From Gigaspora rosea (taxonomy: Eukaryota; Glomeromycota; Glomeromycetes; Diversisporales; Gigasporaceae), in NCBI GenBank assembly GCA_003550325.1, contig QKWP01000035.1, forward strand, positions 472,105 to 536,104: a DNA stretch of 64,000 bases, read 5' to 3'. Position 1 is the first letter of the stretch. The number at the start of each line of letters is the position of its first letter. A program made the position numbers and the translations under genes. A model generated the notes under the pieces. The model had not been told where the DNA came from. It made no database searches and saw only the letters and a program-made list of their open reading frames with translations. Of this stretch, positions 1 to 11,028 are shown one piece after another.

Positions 1-409
1 GAACCCTCCATGTAAGTATCGCAACTATACACTAGTAAGACTAACTAAAATCAACTAAACTATTCTAACAATGGAAAGGCTTCGATTGTGGCGTGGATAG
101 ACTTGGTCCGAGTAACTAGGGTCGAATAGAGTTCTAGATTATGTCACGAGGCTCTAATATGAGATCACAGGATTAAAATCGATGGTTAAGATTCTTAACG
201 TATGTGATCACGGAGTTTCTGAAATCAATCACGGTAATTTAGCACAGGACAACCCGGCTTTTGCTTAAAGGTAAATATTACTTTCGAGAACTGGAGTAAA
301 TGGACTTAGAAGATTATAAATTGATCAAATCTTAGCGTGAGTATTAAATATTTAATATTGAATTATTGCTGACTTCGAATTTCATAATTTAATCAAGATT
401 TAATTAATT
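1..409. other. AT-rich DNA, no gene seen
   Basis: No reading frame of note, no inverted ends and no recognisable domain. The window begins inside an unknown context, so a neighbouring gene or element may extend in from the left. Confidence 0.4.
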
Positions 410-526
410 GTTATTTCCACCAATAAAATTCAAATGACCCTATAGGTCATTTCATTCTTGAAATGACCCAATGACCGGTCATTGGTCATTTGAGTCATTT
501 GGGTCATTTCAGGTCATTTAACATCA
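410..526. mobile_element. End fragment of an AAATGACC-array hAT-like element
   Basis: A cluster of AATGACC/GGTCATTT motifs in both orientations ends at CATCACTG (519-526). The reverse complement of that end starts CAGTGATG and runs on into TTAAATGACC. This resembles the right end of the element at 56064-58434, which starts CAGGGATAG and runs into TAAATGAC. The other end was not found in the window, so it is either a decayed solo end or continues to the left of base 1. Confidence 0.45.
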
Positions 527-1570
527 CTGGGAGTTATAGTAAAATCGCGAGAGGAGCATTTTTGCTTAGTAACACGACAAGGGTTACCTAGTAAAATTTT
601 GAGTTATTATAGAATCATTAAATACGGCTACATGCCGCGGCTACATATAAATTATTCCAAAAAATAAAAATATATTATGTACTGTATAAAGTACAAATTG
701 GTCTAATTGGATTTAAAGCCCCCATGCTGTTTTTACTATCATCGAAATCACGTGAAGAAGTCTCTGATTGGTCGATCATAGCATAACTAACTATAAAAAT
801 GGTTACTAATCCTGTAATCATGGCATTAAAACGATTGATAATTTTTTGTACTGTAGCTCCGGGACACACAATGCTTCGCATTTCCTAGTTATAAAAAATA
901 ATTATTACCAATCAATTTCAATTTTTTTCATTATAAACTTCGCTATGATATAAAACTTTATACATTATTACTATATAATTTATTAACATCATGTTCGCAC
1001 GTCCGACGGGTTACACCACTAATGTCAATTACCTGTCCGACCATACCTCTTAGAACCGATCTAAATCGTGATGAAGCTATGTAATAATTTGAGAAGCTTA
1101 GTTTAATTTGAGTTAGATCGTGTAATTATTACGTGGTTACGATAATAGTTATGTAGTAGGAATATGCTTAATTTCTTTTTTTTTCAATGAATTTTTTTAT
1201 CCAGTATATGAATCGAAAGTTAAACAAAGTTTATAAAATTCGAATTTTCAATAAAGCTTATGAAAACAACGATTTTAAGTTCTTAACATGGAAAGTGATT
1301 CTTCAAATGCCTCATAGGTTATACAAATTTTAATATATTTTTGTAGAATATAGAGAATGGAACAAAAAAAAAAACTAAGAGATTGATATTTCATTTTTAA
1401 AAATGAGTTTAGATTATTAAAATAACTATTAAATATCAGGTTGACATTACGAACCACATTATTAAATAAATTCAAAGATCAATATAATACAACAAAATCA
1501 AATTTCATCCTTAATTATCTTCTTTTCCTTATTGTTCGAATCAAAAGCAGTGCAAATACAGCATATGGGC
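527..1570. other. No gene seen; part of a dispersed segment
   Basis: No convincing coding sequence. About 1075-1570 aligns by eye, in the same order, with about 37860-38660: a block around AATTTGA(G/A)AA(G/A)CTTAGTTTAA, a poly-T stretch followed by TCCA, a block ending in CTTAT(G/T)AAA, and a block around TTCGAATCAA. The same family also reappears near 18670. It is an old dispersed segmental repeat. Confidence 0.35.
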
Positions 1571-1689
1571 CAGTGTTTATTTTTCACGTGCGCAAAAGTG
1601 CGCTCACGTCAATCCAAATTTTAAATAAAGCAATTTGATTGGATCCGCACACGTGCGCACACATTTGCGCACGTGAAAAATAAACACTG
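1571..1689. mobile_element. Small hAT-like element (119 bp, CAGTGTTT ends)
   Basis: Nearly perfect inverted ends of about 30 bp begin CAGTGTTTATTTTTCACGTG on the left, and the right end is its complement. Inside are repeated CACGTGCGCA-type motifs. Flanks ATATGGGC (1563-1570) and GTATGGGC (1690-1697) match at 7 of 8 positions, fitting an 8-bp hAT target duplication. The CAG start and size fit a non-autonomous hAT element. It has no coding capacity. Confidence 0.75.
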
Positions 1690-1971
1690 GTATGGGCTCA
1701 AAGTAGAATCAATCAAATGGTACAAAAGAAATTTATATAGTTGAATATTTTTTAACAATTGATTTTTATGTAGTACAACTTCTTCATAAACTAAGTATTC
1801 ACTCAGTAGACGGGAAAGAGAACTATTACGCGTAATTAAAAATCCCGTAACACAATATCTTCCAACAAGATGTGTGAAATTAGGTAGGCATTTTCCTATT
1901 ATTTATGTATACCAAAAAAGATTTAATGATTTGATGAAATGGTCATTTTCTTTTTTTAGCTCTTTCATATG
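1690..1971. other. No gene seen; dispersed flank repeat
   Basis: The stretch TATGGGCTCAAAGTAGAATC and the bases after it recur at about 18671-18710. Otherwise it is AT-rich with no coding signal, apart from a poly-T/AG tract just before 1960 that could be an old splice acceptor for the relic that follows. Confidence 0.3.
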
Positions 1972-2181
1972 ATGCCACACCTGTCCGTCTTCACAATATT
2001 TACCCACTCTGCCTTCTGACCATTCATTTGTATTGCTATTGGAGCTATGGCTCATGGAGCAGACAATTTTGCTGACAGTTGGGTAGATGAAAAAATTGGA
2101 ATTTCACAGTATCCACTTTCTGCTGCTGTTGCATGTTCAAGGTTTTGTTACGAATTAGAAAACCTTTGGGGTATTTGGTAG
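1972..2181 (+). pseudogene. Relic of a PiT-type phosphate symporter (N-terminal part)
   Basis: Reading from ATG at 1972 gives MPHLSVFTIFTHSAF, a TGA stop at 2017, then in the same frame a stretch containing [15 protein letters not shown] and [11 protein letters not shown], ending at TAG 2179. The layout (MPxL..FTxIF, then a GA(N/D)xxA(D/N)SW signature, then a hydrophobic helix) resembles the start of the Na+/phosphate symporter family (PiT, fungal Pho89 type). Those are membrane proteins that import phosphate. The in-frame stop, the degenerate signature and the lack of any downstream exons indicate a fragment. The assignment rests on a short motif and may be wrong. Confidence 0.4.
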
Positions 2182-2616
2182 TTAAATATATAAATATTAT
2201 AAGATAGAATCAGATTTATGGATTATTTAACCGGATTTCATTGATTACTTTAAATATTGTGAATTTTATAAGTTATAGTGTATTGGCACCCTCGTGAAAC
2301 TAGTGTCAGCGAGCAGTTATCTGTCATTTATAATAATTCGATGTCATAAAGTATTTTAAAAGCCTGGATTTATCATATAGTTTATTTTGAAATAGTACTT
2401 ATAAACTTATGTAACAAGTATTATTCAATGACTTTATTGAATCTTCCTGTAAATTTTCAGTTTAAGAAAAAATTTTTCGCTTGTTTCGGAAAAACATAAA
2501 CGAAAAAAAAAATAAAATGGAAGATTAAAATTCAATAATTTACATTTTAAAAATATTTATTCTGATAAATTTTCGATTGCTATCAAAGGACGATTTTATT
2601 GTTTACTGTGCCCTAT
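2182..2616. other. No gene seen; 3' flank of the SOD gene
   Basis: AT-rich sequence with no domain. If the SOD coding region has a further, short last exon, it should lie here on the minus strand. I could not single one out. Confidence 0.3.
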
Positions 2617-4600
2617 TTATGTAAACAGATATATTAGTACAGGTAATAAAGAAATCATAAGAAAAATAATGCACATATGATTTATCAGATTACCGATAAT
2701 ACCACAGGCAAGTGGACGGCCTGAGTTACCAGTAATAGGAGAACATTCGTGTCCGCCTTTTCCAAGATCATCTTCACCTTCGTGTACAACTACAGAGCGT
2801 CTTTTTTTTTTTTTTTTTAAATACAGACCTCATAAATATTTATTAATATAATCATAAAAAACAAAGAATAAAATATCCGATAAAATGATAAATACCCGAT
2901 AATTGAGTGTTCTCCTTCCAAAGTGATTATTTTGTCGATGATTTGTTCTTTAACAACGCCATTAACTGCTTTAACGTTACCCAAATCACCAACATGACGA
3001 ATTTCATCCTCTGGACCACCATGAGTCACCTGATGTGGATTGAAATGAGCTCCAGCCGAGGTACATCCGTTAGTATTATCACCGAATTGGCTAATTTTTT
3101 GTATAAACGTTAGAAGAATTATGATATCATATACTTTATATATGTTATGCATCAGAATAAAGTTTACACAGATTAAGATACGAAATTTCCTAAATTAGGG
3201 TAAGGTATCGGCTTATATTAATTATGATTAATGAATATAGCAGAATGGGCTTTAGCATTATAATATTGTCACGGATATGAATTTATGAATTTGACATAGT
3301 ATTAATCTGACGTAGACATTAATATGACGCATAATACATTGGGGTGTGCGGCGCACTATGTATCATAGTGAAGTCTATTATGACAGATTTTTAAGTGATT
3401 GTCGATTGATAAACTATAAACTAATATACGTAATGATCGATAAGTATTTTTATATATAAAACTTATATATAAAGCTAGGTCACACTTTTTTAGATGCACC
3501 GACTGCAATTTTTCTTTTCTGCCGGAAATTTCAATATAAATCGACTCTTTCTTATTACGACTATAAAGTAATAGAATCTTTTTTTAAAAAATATTTATGG
3601 GAAAATTTTTTTTTCTCAAAACGATTTTAATTTTATACTTTATTTGGTTTGCTGAGCGAATTTTTAAATGAATTGGTAAATTTTTCCTTTATTAAAATGC
3701 AAATTTCGTTCTATTGTTCAGTTCTTTAAAACTTGCTATTAATTTTCTCAAAATTTCATATTGGAATTATGTGCCGTTAAAGCTGTGCAAATTAAATCCA
3801 GAAACATGGGTATATATAGGTCAAATAAACAGCGATTTCACTTAAAAAATGCACGTTTAAAAAACATCAAAAAAAATGCAAGCGAATCGGCAAAAAACAC
3901 CACTTCAAGAACTAAATTTACAGCAATTTGGGCCTGAAGTCGCCTCAAATATTTTCAATAATTTATTAAATTAAAATGTCATTTTTACATCAATATTAAT
4001 TAATTATTTACATCAATATTAATTAATTATTTTTAACTGTATTAGCGTAGCATTAGTTGTAGCGGCATTGTAATTAATAAATTAATAGGTGATCATCATG
4101 GTTGCACAAAAACTTAAAAAAATCTTTGATAATAGATTTTTTCATTCAACCAAAAATTCCGAGCCATGAATTTGGAGAATTTTCCGGATTTGATTTATTT
4201 TTACTCGGGGCATACTTTTATCATCTTTTTTAATGGCAAGGCTAGGCAAATAAAATTCAATTCGGCCTCCTTTTATATGATACCATACATAATTTTGTTT
4301 TACATAGTGCGCCGCACACCCCAATAATACATGCACGTGTAAATAAAATGAATCACAATAACTATTGTTTCGTTACTACTTAATGATATTTGCCAACGCA
4401 ATGTATGTAACATATTGTTATCATGAATAAAATACTCACTGAATATGAAATCCATGTCTTTTCTCGCCTGAAGCTGGAAGCCCTTTAATATCTATATCAA
4501 CTGTAACTTTACCAGCCCCCTGAGTGAAAGCGACTGTACCATAAACAGTGCCATCTGGTTGATCAGGTCTAAGAACTGCAATAGCTTTCTTTTGAGACAT
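2617..4600 (-). CDS. SOD1: Cu/Zn superoxide dismutase, at least three exons
   Basis: Converts superoxide to oxygen and hydrogen peroxide; normally a cytosolic homodimer. Exon 1 is 4440-4600 (53 codons plus two bases, [12 protein letters not shown] start), exon 2 is 2896-3090, and exon 3 is 2617-2800. Both introns start GT and end AG and keep frame: joining rebuilds HGFHIHQFGD across intron 1 and SIIGRSVVVHE across intron 2. All metal ligands are present (His52, His54, His69, His77, His86, Asp89, His125), as are the disulfide pair Cys63/Cys151 and the active-site Arg147. The canonical protein ends near GIIG (residue 155). The exon-3 frame runs on for 24 mostly hydrophobic residues to TAA 2617, so either the tail is real or a further intron begins at the GT in GGTAATCTG. 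Intron 1 is unusually long (1349 bp) because of a transposon. Confidence 0.9.
3340..4323. mobile_element. 984-bp element in SOD intron 1 (TGGGGTG ends, 9-bp duplication)
   Basis: Perfect 23-bp inverted ends lie at 3340-3362 and 4301-4323, starting TGGGGTGTGCGGCGCACTAT. The 9-bp repeat ATAATACAT flanks it exactly (3331-3339 and 4324-4332). A 9-bp target duplication is typical of Mutator-like elements. Inside I see no transposase, only a 64-codon frame on the minus strand that runs through one end, so it is non-autonomous. The element at 22743-23352 has the same TGGGGTG start and also a 9-bp duplication. Confidence 0.9.
3987..4032. repeat. Two tandem 23-bp units
   Basis: The unit starting ACATCAATATTAATTAATTA occurs twice in exact tandem (3987-4009, 4010-4032) inside the intronic transposon. 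Confidence 0.9.
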
Positions 4601-5999
4601 TATCACAACTTATTAAATTAAAATTACGCTTCTCGATGGGATGAGTTTACGTGTGGATCTGTATTGATTAGTAATTTAATTTATAAGAATTCGTTTATAT
4701 GTATATATCAGGTGTTACCTGCGAAAACTTAAAAACTTTTTTTTACCCCGGTCTTAAAAGTCTTAACCTTGATATCAGAACCCTGTGATTAATTTACGTT
4801 GATCACCCTGAACTCTTAAACCGTATGCTTTTGATCACCGATTTTGATCGATGTTCGTTTGACATCCGAATATTCCTTATTATTTTTTTTATTTGTTATC
4901 GTATACATATTTCTCTTATTTTCCTATTTTGTTATACATATCATTTCTTATTACTATATTGAGACATTATTATACTAAAAATTGGATCGAGGTCTTTTTT
5001 TAGATGCAGTTGTCAACCGGAAGATGGATCGACTACTACAATCCCGGTCTCCGTTTACACGAACGCGCTTAAATAAGAAGTCTTCAATACGTGTCTCATG
5101 GTGATATTTGATCCTTTAACTTATCACGGCTGTCCCAAGGCATTCAAATATTTTCAGGAATCTGCCGATACATTTCAAAATTTCTTTTTCACGGACGGAA
5201 CTCTTAAATAAGGTCAAGGCGTGCTAGCAATTATTGTAATTAATGAAGGGATTGGTGTTGAAAAGAATCGAATAATTCTGAAAATAGGTTGATTACGGAT
5301 AAAAGTTTTCTTGAGTAGAGTATTGTAATTAATTTATATAGACGAAACATGTATTTAAAGGCTTGACTTTTGCCTTCAATAAAGATTTCAGACTTCGAAC
5401 AAATATAAGTTAGTAGACATTTCAAAGCCGAGGGAACTTATATACAATTTATTTTATTATCGAATTCTCAACACTGCTTGTTAGCATTACTATGCTGTTT
5501 AGTTTATTTTTATTGTTTATTTATTGATTAGTTCATTGTTTTGATGCACCGTTACTTGTTAATACATTGAATAATACGTTTAAGACTATAACTAGAATTA
5601 TCTGACTGCTGCATTGTTTGATTCCTTACTGATCTTTGACCGATCATATTGTATTGTTCATTACACTCTGTTTTAAATATACATCAATTCCACTCTTTTT
5701 AATTACATTACGCCGGATTCATTTCCTTCTACGCCAAAGCACACTAATTCCTTCAGAATTCTTAATTTGAATTCTTCTGTTGTCAACCCATATTTTTCGT
5801 TTACTATCCAAGTAGCTTTAACCGGCGGGTCTGATATCTCCCAACCGATAGTATCGCAGGTAACCAAAGATGTTAATCAAAGATAACTACCCCTGCCATC
5901 AAAAATTCATCTGCACATGATTTGGGCCAATAAAAATACCGAGATATCAGTGTAATGTAACATAATCAGGAAAAGAAATTTGCATAAGAAACATCTATT
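4601..5999. other. SOD 5' flank and unassigned DNA
   Basis: Bases just above 4600 are the minus-strand upstream region of SOD; no clear core promoter element stands out. Beyond, no domain-bearing frame is visible. A scrap around 5238-5265 reads NEGIGVEK in the plus direction, which resembles one Sel1 repeat core, but it is too short to call. Confidence 0.3.
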
Positions 6000-6179
6000 A
6001 TGCATTAACAAATAAGGTAGCTGCGCAACGCGGTTGCGCCAAAACTAGAAACGGAAATTTCTTGGTTATAATAGGTTTTATAATATTAAAAATTATAAGC
6101 TATATATGTACGCATGGCATGCATATCAAAACTATGCTAGCGAACTTATGACATATATTATATCACAGATTTTTTAGGC

Positions 6180-6670
6180 TACACGAACAATGACCAATTT
6201 TTATAATCATAAATCAAATAAAATATATCAATACGATATTATTAATATCGACATAAAATTTTAAAGCAATTCAACTTCTTGTCAAGGCATCAAATTACCT
6301 TGAAATTTACACAGATTGTTTATAAAACACTGAAGCATAAAGCTATTTTTGAAACTTTTCTATCAATATATAACTTTTGAGCATTTGCATATAGAGTATT
6401 TAAATTTTATTAATTTAGATTAAAAAAAGTCATCTCGAAGCCATAAGTTGAAATTTACTTAGAGCTTTCACAAAATCAATATATAGATTTGAGGTTGTTC
6501 TAATGAATATTCTTCATTCAAAAGAAACTCAAAAAATAAGTACAATTTTTATCTGAATATTTTAGAATTTCACAATTTTCCTTATAATAAATATAATATA
6601 AAAGTAATATTCAATTTATATTTATGATTTTGCTAATAAAAATTTGATCAAAATAAATTGATCAACATAA
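6180..6670. repeat. Diverged relative of the interior of the 22743 element
   Basis: Blocks such as AAATAAGTACAATTTTTAT and TTTTAGAATTT(C/T)(A/G)C appear in the same order here and at about 22990-23290, with similar spacing. No inverted ends remain at this copy. A GCTGCGCAACG motif just upstream (6020) recurs, inverted, at about 40722. Confidence 0.4.
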
Positions 6671-6759
6671 CTAACATACTTTTTGTTTACTTAATTAATG
6701 TCACACTCTAATACTGTATGTATGTATGTAAAATGAAAATATTCCTGTACAAATTCTTA

Positions 6760-7200
6760 CAGACTTGTAGTGACACAGTAATAATCAAAATATACTGTAT
6801 TAGTTTGTGCTGGTATTATCATTGATGTCTAGAATAGTTTACTATAAAACATTTATTTAAAAACTAACAGATTATTTCATTGACAAACAGTACAATAGTT
6901 AAAGTTATGTTGGTTTATATTGGTGTTATTATTGATGTCTATTGTAAAAAATTCATTTTAAAAACTTACCCACTATTGCGATGAAGTGTCTGTCATAATT
7001 TACTGAAAAAATTCAATCAAAAACTTATGAGCTATTGTAGTACAAACAGTATGTTAGTTTGTATTTGCATTATCTTAATGTCTATCATAATTTACTGTAA
7101 AAAATTCTTAAAAAACTTATAGATTTGTGGTGGCTCTTAGTATGTAGTTAAAGTCATGTTAGCTTTGTGTTTGCATTATCATAATGGTTGCTGTACAACA
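6760..7200. repeat. Degenerate tandem array, about 4-5 units
   Basis: Units of about 60-110 bases share the order GTTTGT.TTGCATTATC, AATGTCTATCATAATTTACTG, then TAAAAAATTC, then AAAAACTTA. Divergence is high and one unit is shortened. The related motif CTTACAGACTTGTGATTGACA also occurs at about 27915 and 34760, next to TPR relics, so the array is probably an old flank of that gene family. Confidence 0.55.
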
Positions 7201-8040
7201 TTTTACAAGCCATTTGCCCAAAGGAACATAATACCAGCTGGCATTATAGCTAGCACCAACTAACTTTGTTGGTATATGCCCTTTCGGGAAAATGTTATTT
7301 AGAAACTTAAGTTATATTGATTTTAGCACTGTTATATTATCTGGTTCAATTTCTAGCACCCTAGTTTTATAATAATTATTATAAAAAAAACAGATACTGT
7401 ATCCTTAAATTTTAAATATAAAAACGGATAATGGATCACATTTCTATTTTAAATATACTAATATTCTATCCCGATGCACAATATCTGTATCTACCATACA
7501 AAAAATTGATCACTCAAATCTTTGATGATCAGTGATTATCATTTCATCAACCAAATAAAAAGTCCTACAAAAAAAAAAAAGAAAAATACCAAATATCAGG
7601 TAAAATAGACAAATTAATTGGTATCGAGTTACCAATTTTTGTGTCTAAAATTAGTAATTTTAATATCTCGTTAGTTATTGTAACTTTTGATAATGCAAAT
7701 GTTTGCAGTTATTTGTATTTTAAAATAGAATTCTGTATTTACACTTATATTTGTTGTTCTATACCATATTATTATACTATTATTATACAGAAAGCATGAC
7801 AATTTACACGTGAGAAAATACTGTAGCGTGACAAATCCATGTGTAAAAAATAAACAAAATTTGACAAATAAGTCATGTGAACCAATCAAACTTAAGATTT
7901 TGCTGCCACGCTACGTGATTTCATCACTCCATTCATGGTATAACTAATTGGTCATCTTTTGAATGATAACTGATTATTTACTAGGGATATACTGTTTTTA
8001 TGACGTAGCTGAAGGACACATCATGATGCGGTATCTGCTG
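7201..8040. other. No gene seen; small TPR-gene scrap
   Basis: About 7340-7372 matches the TPR relics at 28150 and 34980 (TTATCTGGTTCAATTTCTAG). A weak inverted pair, CCCAAAGGAACATAATACCA and its partner CCCTTTCGGG at 7281, frames about 75 bases near 7210-7290. Otherwise no coding signal. Confidence 0.35.
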
Positions 8041-8735
8041 TAGAGTTCCGAACTGGATGCAATTTCTTCACCCGGGTCACCCGTGTGAATTGAAATTGGG
8101 TGACCCAGATGAAAACGGGTTATATATATGTTATATGTCATTTATTGATTCCTGCCAGTTCAGAATCATTTTTGAATCAACGAATGATTGTCACTTATTG
8201 ATAAAGCAAAAATGAAAATAAAAACAAACATTTACTATTTACAGTTTATTTTTTCGTTTAGAATAATAATCACAATAATATAAATTCGTGAATTTCTTAA
8301 ACAAATACTAGAAATTTGACAAGTCGCTGGTTTAAAAGTTGAAAATTAGTAATTTATCTGTAAGATTGTAGAGATAAAGCAAAACTAAATGAAATCATGC
8401 ACTCTAACTTTGTGAATTTGCAAAATATCCATATCTAATATCAATAAGGTCAAACAACAAAATAATTGCCTTGTGAAGGTATTCGTTTTTGTTAAGGCAA
8501 ATGTTAATAAGTCATATACTCTCAGTCAATTCAAAGTAAAGTTTCGAGTCAAATAGCAATAAAGTAGGCTTTGCTATTAAACGAAGCGACATGATTTAAT
8601 ATACAGAACGAATTACTGGATTATTCGACATGAATTAACATACCAACCGATTTGACCCAGGTTTCAAATCAGTGATCCGGGTCACCCGTTTTGACACGGG
8701 TGACCCGGTTTACTATAACCCGGTTCAGAACTCTA
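8041..8735. mobile_element. Non-autonomous hAT element (695 bp, TAGAGTTC ends)
   Basis: Begins TAGAGTTCCGAACTGG; the complement of its right end reads TAGAGTTCTGAACCGGG. The perfect 8-bp duplication ATCTGCTG flanks it (8033-8040, 8736-8743). Just inside both ends are ACCCGGGTCACCCG-type motifs, which the complete hAT transposon at 12002-15849 also carries. This makes it a probable internal-deletion derivative of that family. No transposase frame inside. Confidence 0.9.
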
Positions 8736-8743
8736 ATCTGCTG

Positions 8744-9295
8744 TGAAAAAACAGAAGATTGGTGTAAACAGCAAATGATTTTTGTGTAACTTTTTTGGCC
8801 TCCTTCTAATACAAATATACAAATTTTCATAAAAATTTGTGTATTGTATTAGGATGTGACTGAATAACTTATACAAAAATTGTTTGGTGTTCACATAAGA
8901 CATGTCGGATAAAGTAATTTTATTTAACACTTTTACTATTATTCTGCACTGTCATCTAATAAATTAAATGAAAAGTTTATTGCTTTATTATTATAAACAA
9001 AAATACTGATTGAACTATAATTTGTAATGGTATAATAAACTTTTCACTACGTTAATGTAATTGTGGTATAATATACATTAATGTAAATAGAAACATCAAT
9101 TACTAATTAACAAATGATTGTGCAAAACGTGACATGATCACACATTGGCTCAGCTTAACCTACGTACAGTGCAGGACACCTAATTAATTATTAGCCAATT
9201 AAAATGCAAGGATTCACAAAGACATCAAATTTTACTATGAAAATTTTGAAAATGTAACAAATTTCATAATTTCTGCCTTTAGGTTACCTGCACTA
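8744..9295. other. No gene seen
   Basis: AT-rich, no inverted ends and no coding signal, up to the start of the nested element block. Confidence 0.35.
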
Positions 9296-9302
9296 TAGCT
9301 CA

Positions 9303-10355
9303 TGCAAATTTTACGTTTTTGATACTCCTGCACCTACTTTTTTGATACCCTTATATGTACCCCAAAATTACCTTACTTTTTTGATACCGATCTGCATATA
9401 TAAACGTAATAAGGCAAATTTCTATTTTTAAAATTCAAAATAATATATGTACTTATATTCACAAAGGCCCAGTGCATTGTTTTGCAAAAATAATTTTTGG
9501 TTACATACTGCTAATGTCGTATAACGTTACACAAGTCTAATTTTGGTAACCTAACCTGGGTCGGCCAGCATTAAACTTAATGCTAGTGGGCACTATCATG
9601 ATAATGCTCTGGCGGGGTTAAACATAATTCCGGCCCACCCTAACTCTAAATCTAGGTGAAACAACATCCAATCACAATACATAAACTGGTTACACAACAT
9701 ATGCATCTAGTATATGTACTGTGATTGGATGTTGCTTCAAACAATTAATTTTTAGGGTTCCTAGATTTAGGGTTAGGGTGGGCCGGAATTATGTTTAACC
9801 CGCCAGGGGCATTATCATAATAGTGCCCACTAGCATTAAGCTTAATGCTGGACAACCCAGGGTTAGGTTACCAAAATTAGGGGATGTCTAAAGCGGAATA
9901 GATTCTTATAATATATTTTATCGAATTAACTTTAAGGTTAGGGTTATCTTAACTTAGGGTTAGAGAAATTCTTAAATTATAATATATAAGCAAAATTGCC
10001 TTCCCACCATTTTTAATTAAAACACAAAGTAGGTTTAGACTGCCATTTTTTGTATTTTTCAAGGTTTTCGCTTCGCTTTTTTGTTTGCTTCACCAAAGAT
10101 CATCAAAATTCGATAATTTGATTGGCCAATTGTCACATGATTCTACTCCGCTTTAGACGACCCCAAAATTAGACTTGTGTAATGTTATACAACATTAGTA
10201 GTGTGTAACCAAAAATTATTTTTGCAAAAACAATTACTGGGCCTTTGTGTAAGTGCATACATTATTTTGAATTCTAAAAATAGAAATTTGCTTTATCACT
10301 TGTATATTTGCAGTTCGGTATCAAAAAAGTAAAGGTAATTTTGGGTACATACAGG
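9303..10355. repeat. Foldback copy 1, including its telomere-like segments
   Basis: The two arms pair over several hundred bases. Landmarks are AAAATAATTTTTGGTTACA with its complement, GGTAACCTAACC..GGTCGGCCAGCATTAA with its complement, and a tip stem CAACATCCAATCACA/TGTGATTGGATGTTG. Near the tip sit runs of TAGGGTTAGGGTGGGCC. A 284-bp element has inserted in the right arm (9881-10164). Confidence 0.8.
9881..10164. mobile_element. 284-bp element, GTCTAAAGCGGA family, copy A
   Basis: Starts GGGATGTCTAAAGCGGAATA and ends with the complement of GGGGTCGTCTAAAGCGGAGT. The 8-bp duplication AAAATTAG flanks it (9873-9880, 10165-10172). Interior contains GGTTAGGGTTA-type telomere-like runs. It interrupts the palindrome arm, so it arrived later. 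Other copies: 44755-45039 and 50437-50713. Confidence 0.88.
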
Positions 10356-11028
10356 GCAAATCTTACGTTTTTGATACTCCTGCACCTACTTTTTTGATAC
10401 TCCTGTATATACCCCAAAATTTCCTTACTTTTTTGATATTGATCTGCAAATATACATATGATAAGGCAAATTTCTATTTTTAGAATTCAAAATAATATAT
10501 GCACTTATATTACACAAAGGCCCAGTGATTGTTTTTGCAAAAATAATTTTTGGTTACACACTACTAATGTCATGTAACATTACACAAGTTTAATTTTGGT
10601 AACCTAACCCTAGGTCGGCCAGCATTAAGCTTAATGCTAGTGGGCACTATCATGATAATACCCCGGCAGAGCAACATCCAATCACAGTACATATACTAGA
10701 TGCATATGTTGTATAACCAGTATATGTACTGTGATTGGATGTTGCTGCGCCTAGATTTAGGGTTAGGGTGGGCCGGAATTATGTCTAACTCCTCCGAGGG
10801 CATTATCATGATAGTGCCCATCAGCATTAAGCTAAATGCTAGCCGACCCAGGTTAGGTTACCAAAATTAGACTTATGTAATGTTATACGACATTAGTGGC
10901 ATGTAAGCAAAAATTATTTTTGCAAAACAATGCACCAGGCCTTTGTGTAACATAAGTGCATATATTATTTTGAATTCTAAAAATAGAAATTTGCCTTATC
11001 ATGTGTATATGCAGATTGGTATTAAAAA
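10356..11028. repeat. Foldback copy 2 (left part; right end lies at 16399-17258)
   Basis: Same arm sequences as copy 1, starting GCAAATCTTACGTTTTTGAT. Its tip loop (TACTAGATGCATATGTTG...) is the reverse complement of the copy 1 loop, while the stems keep their orientation. The right arm is cut at 11028 by the long-TIR element and resumes at 16399. Confidence 0.75.

Noticed and set aside
4142..4336. 64-codon minus-strand frame as part of a gene
   Set aside because: It runs across the right TIR of the intronic element and beyond; chance frame.
5236..5270. Sel1 repeat gene fragment
   Set aside because: Only NEGIGVEK is recognisable; eight residues are not enough.
7210..7290. 75-bp miniature element
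   Set aside because: The inverted pair is short and imperfect and no flanking duplication was found.
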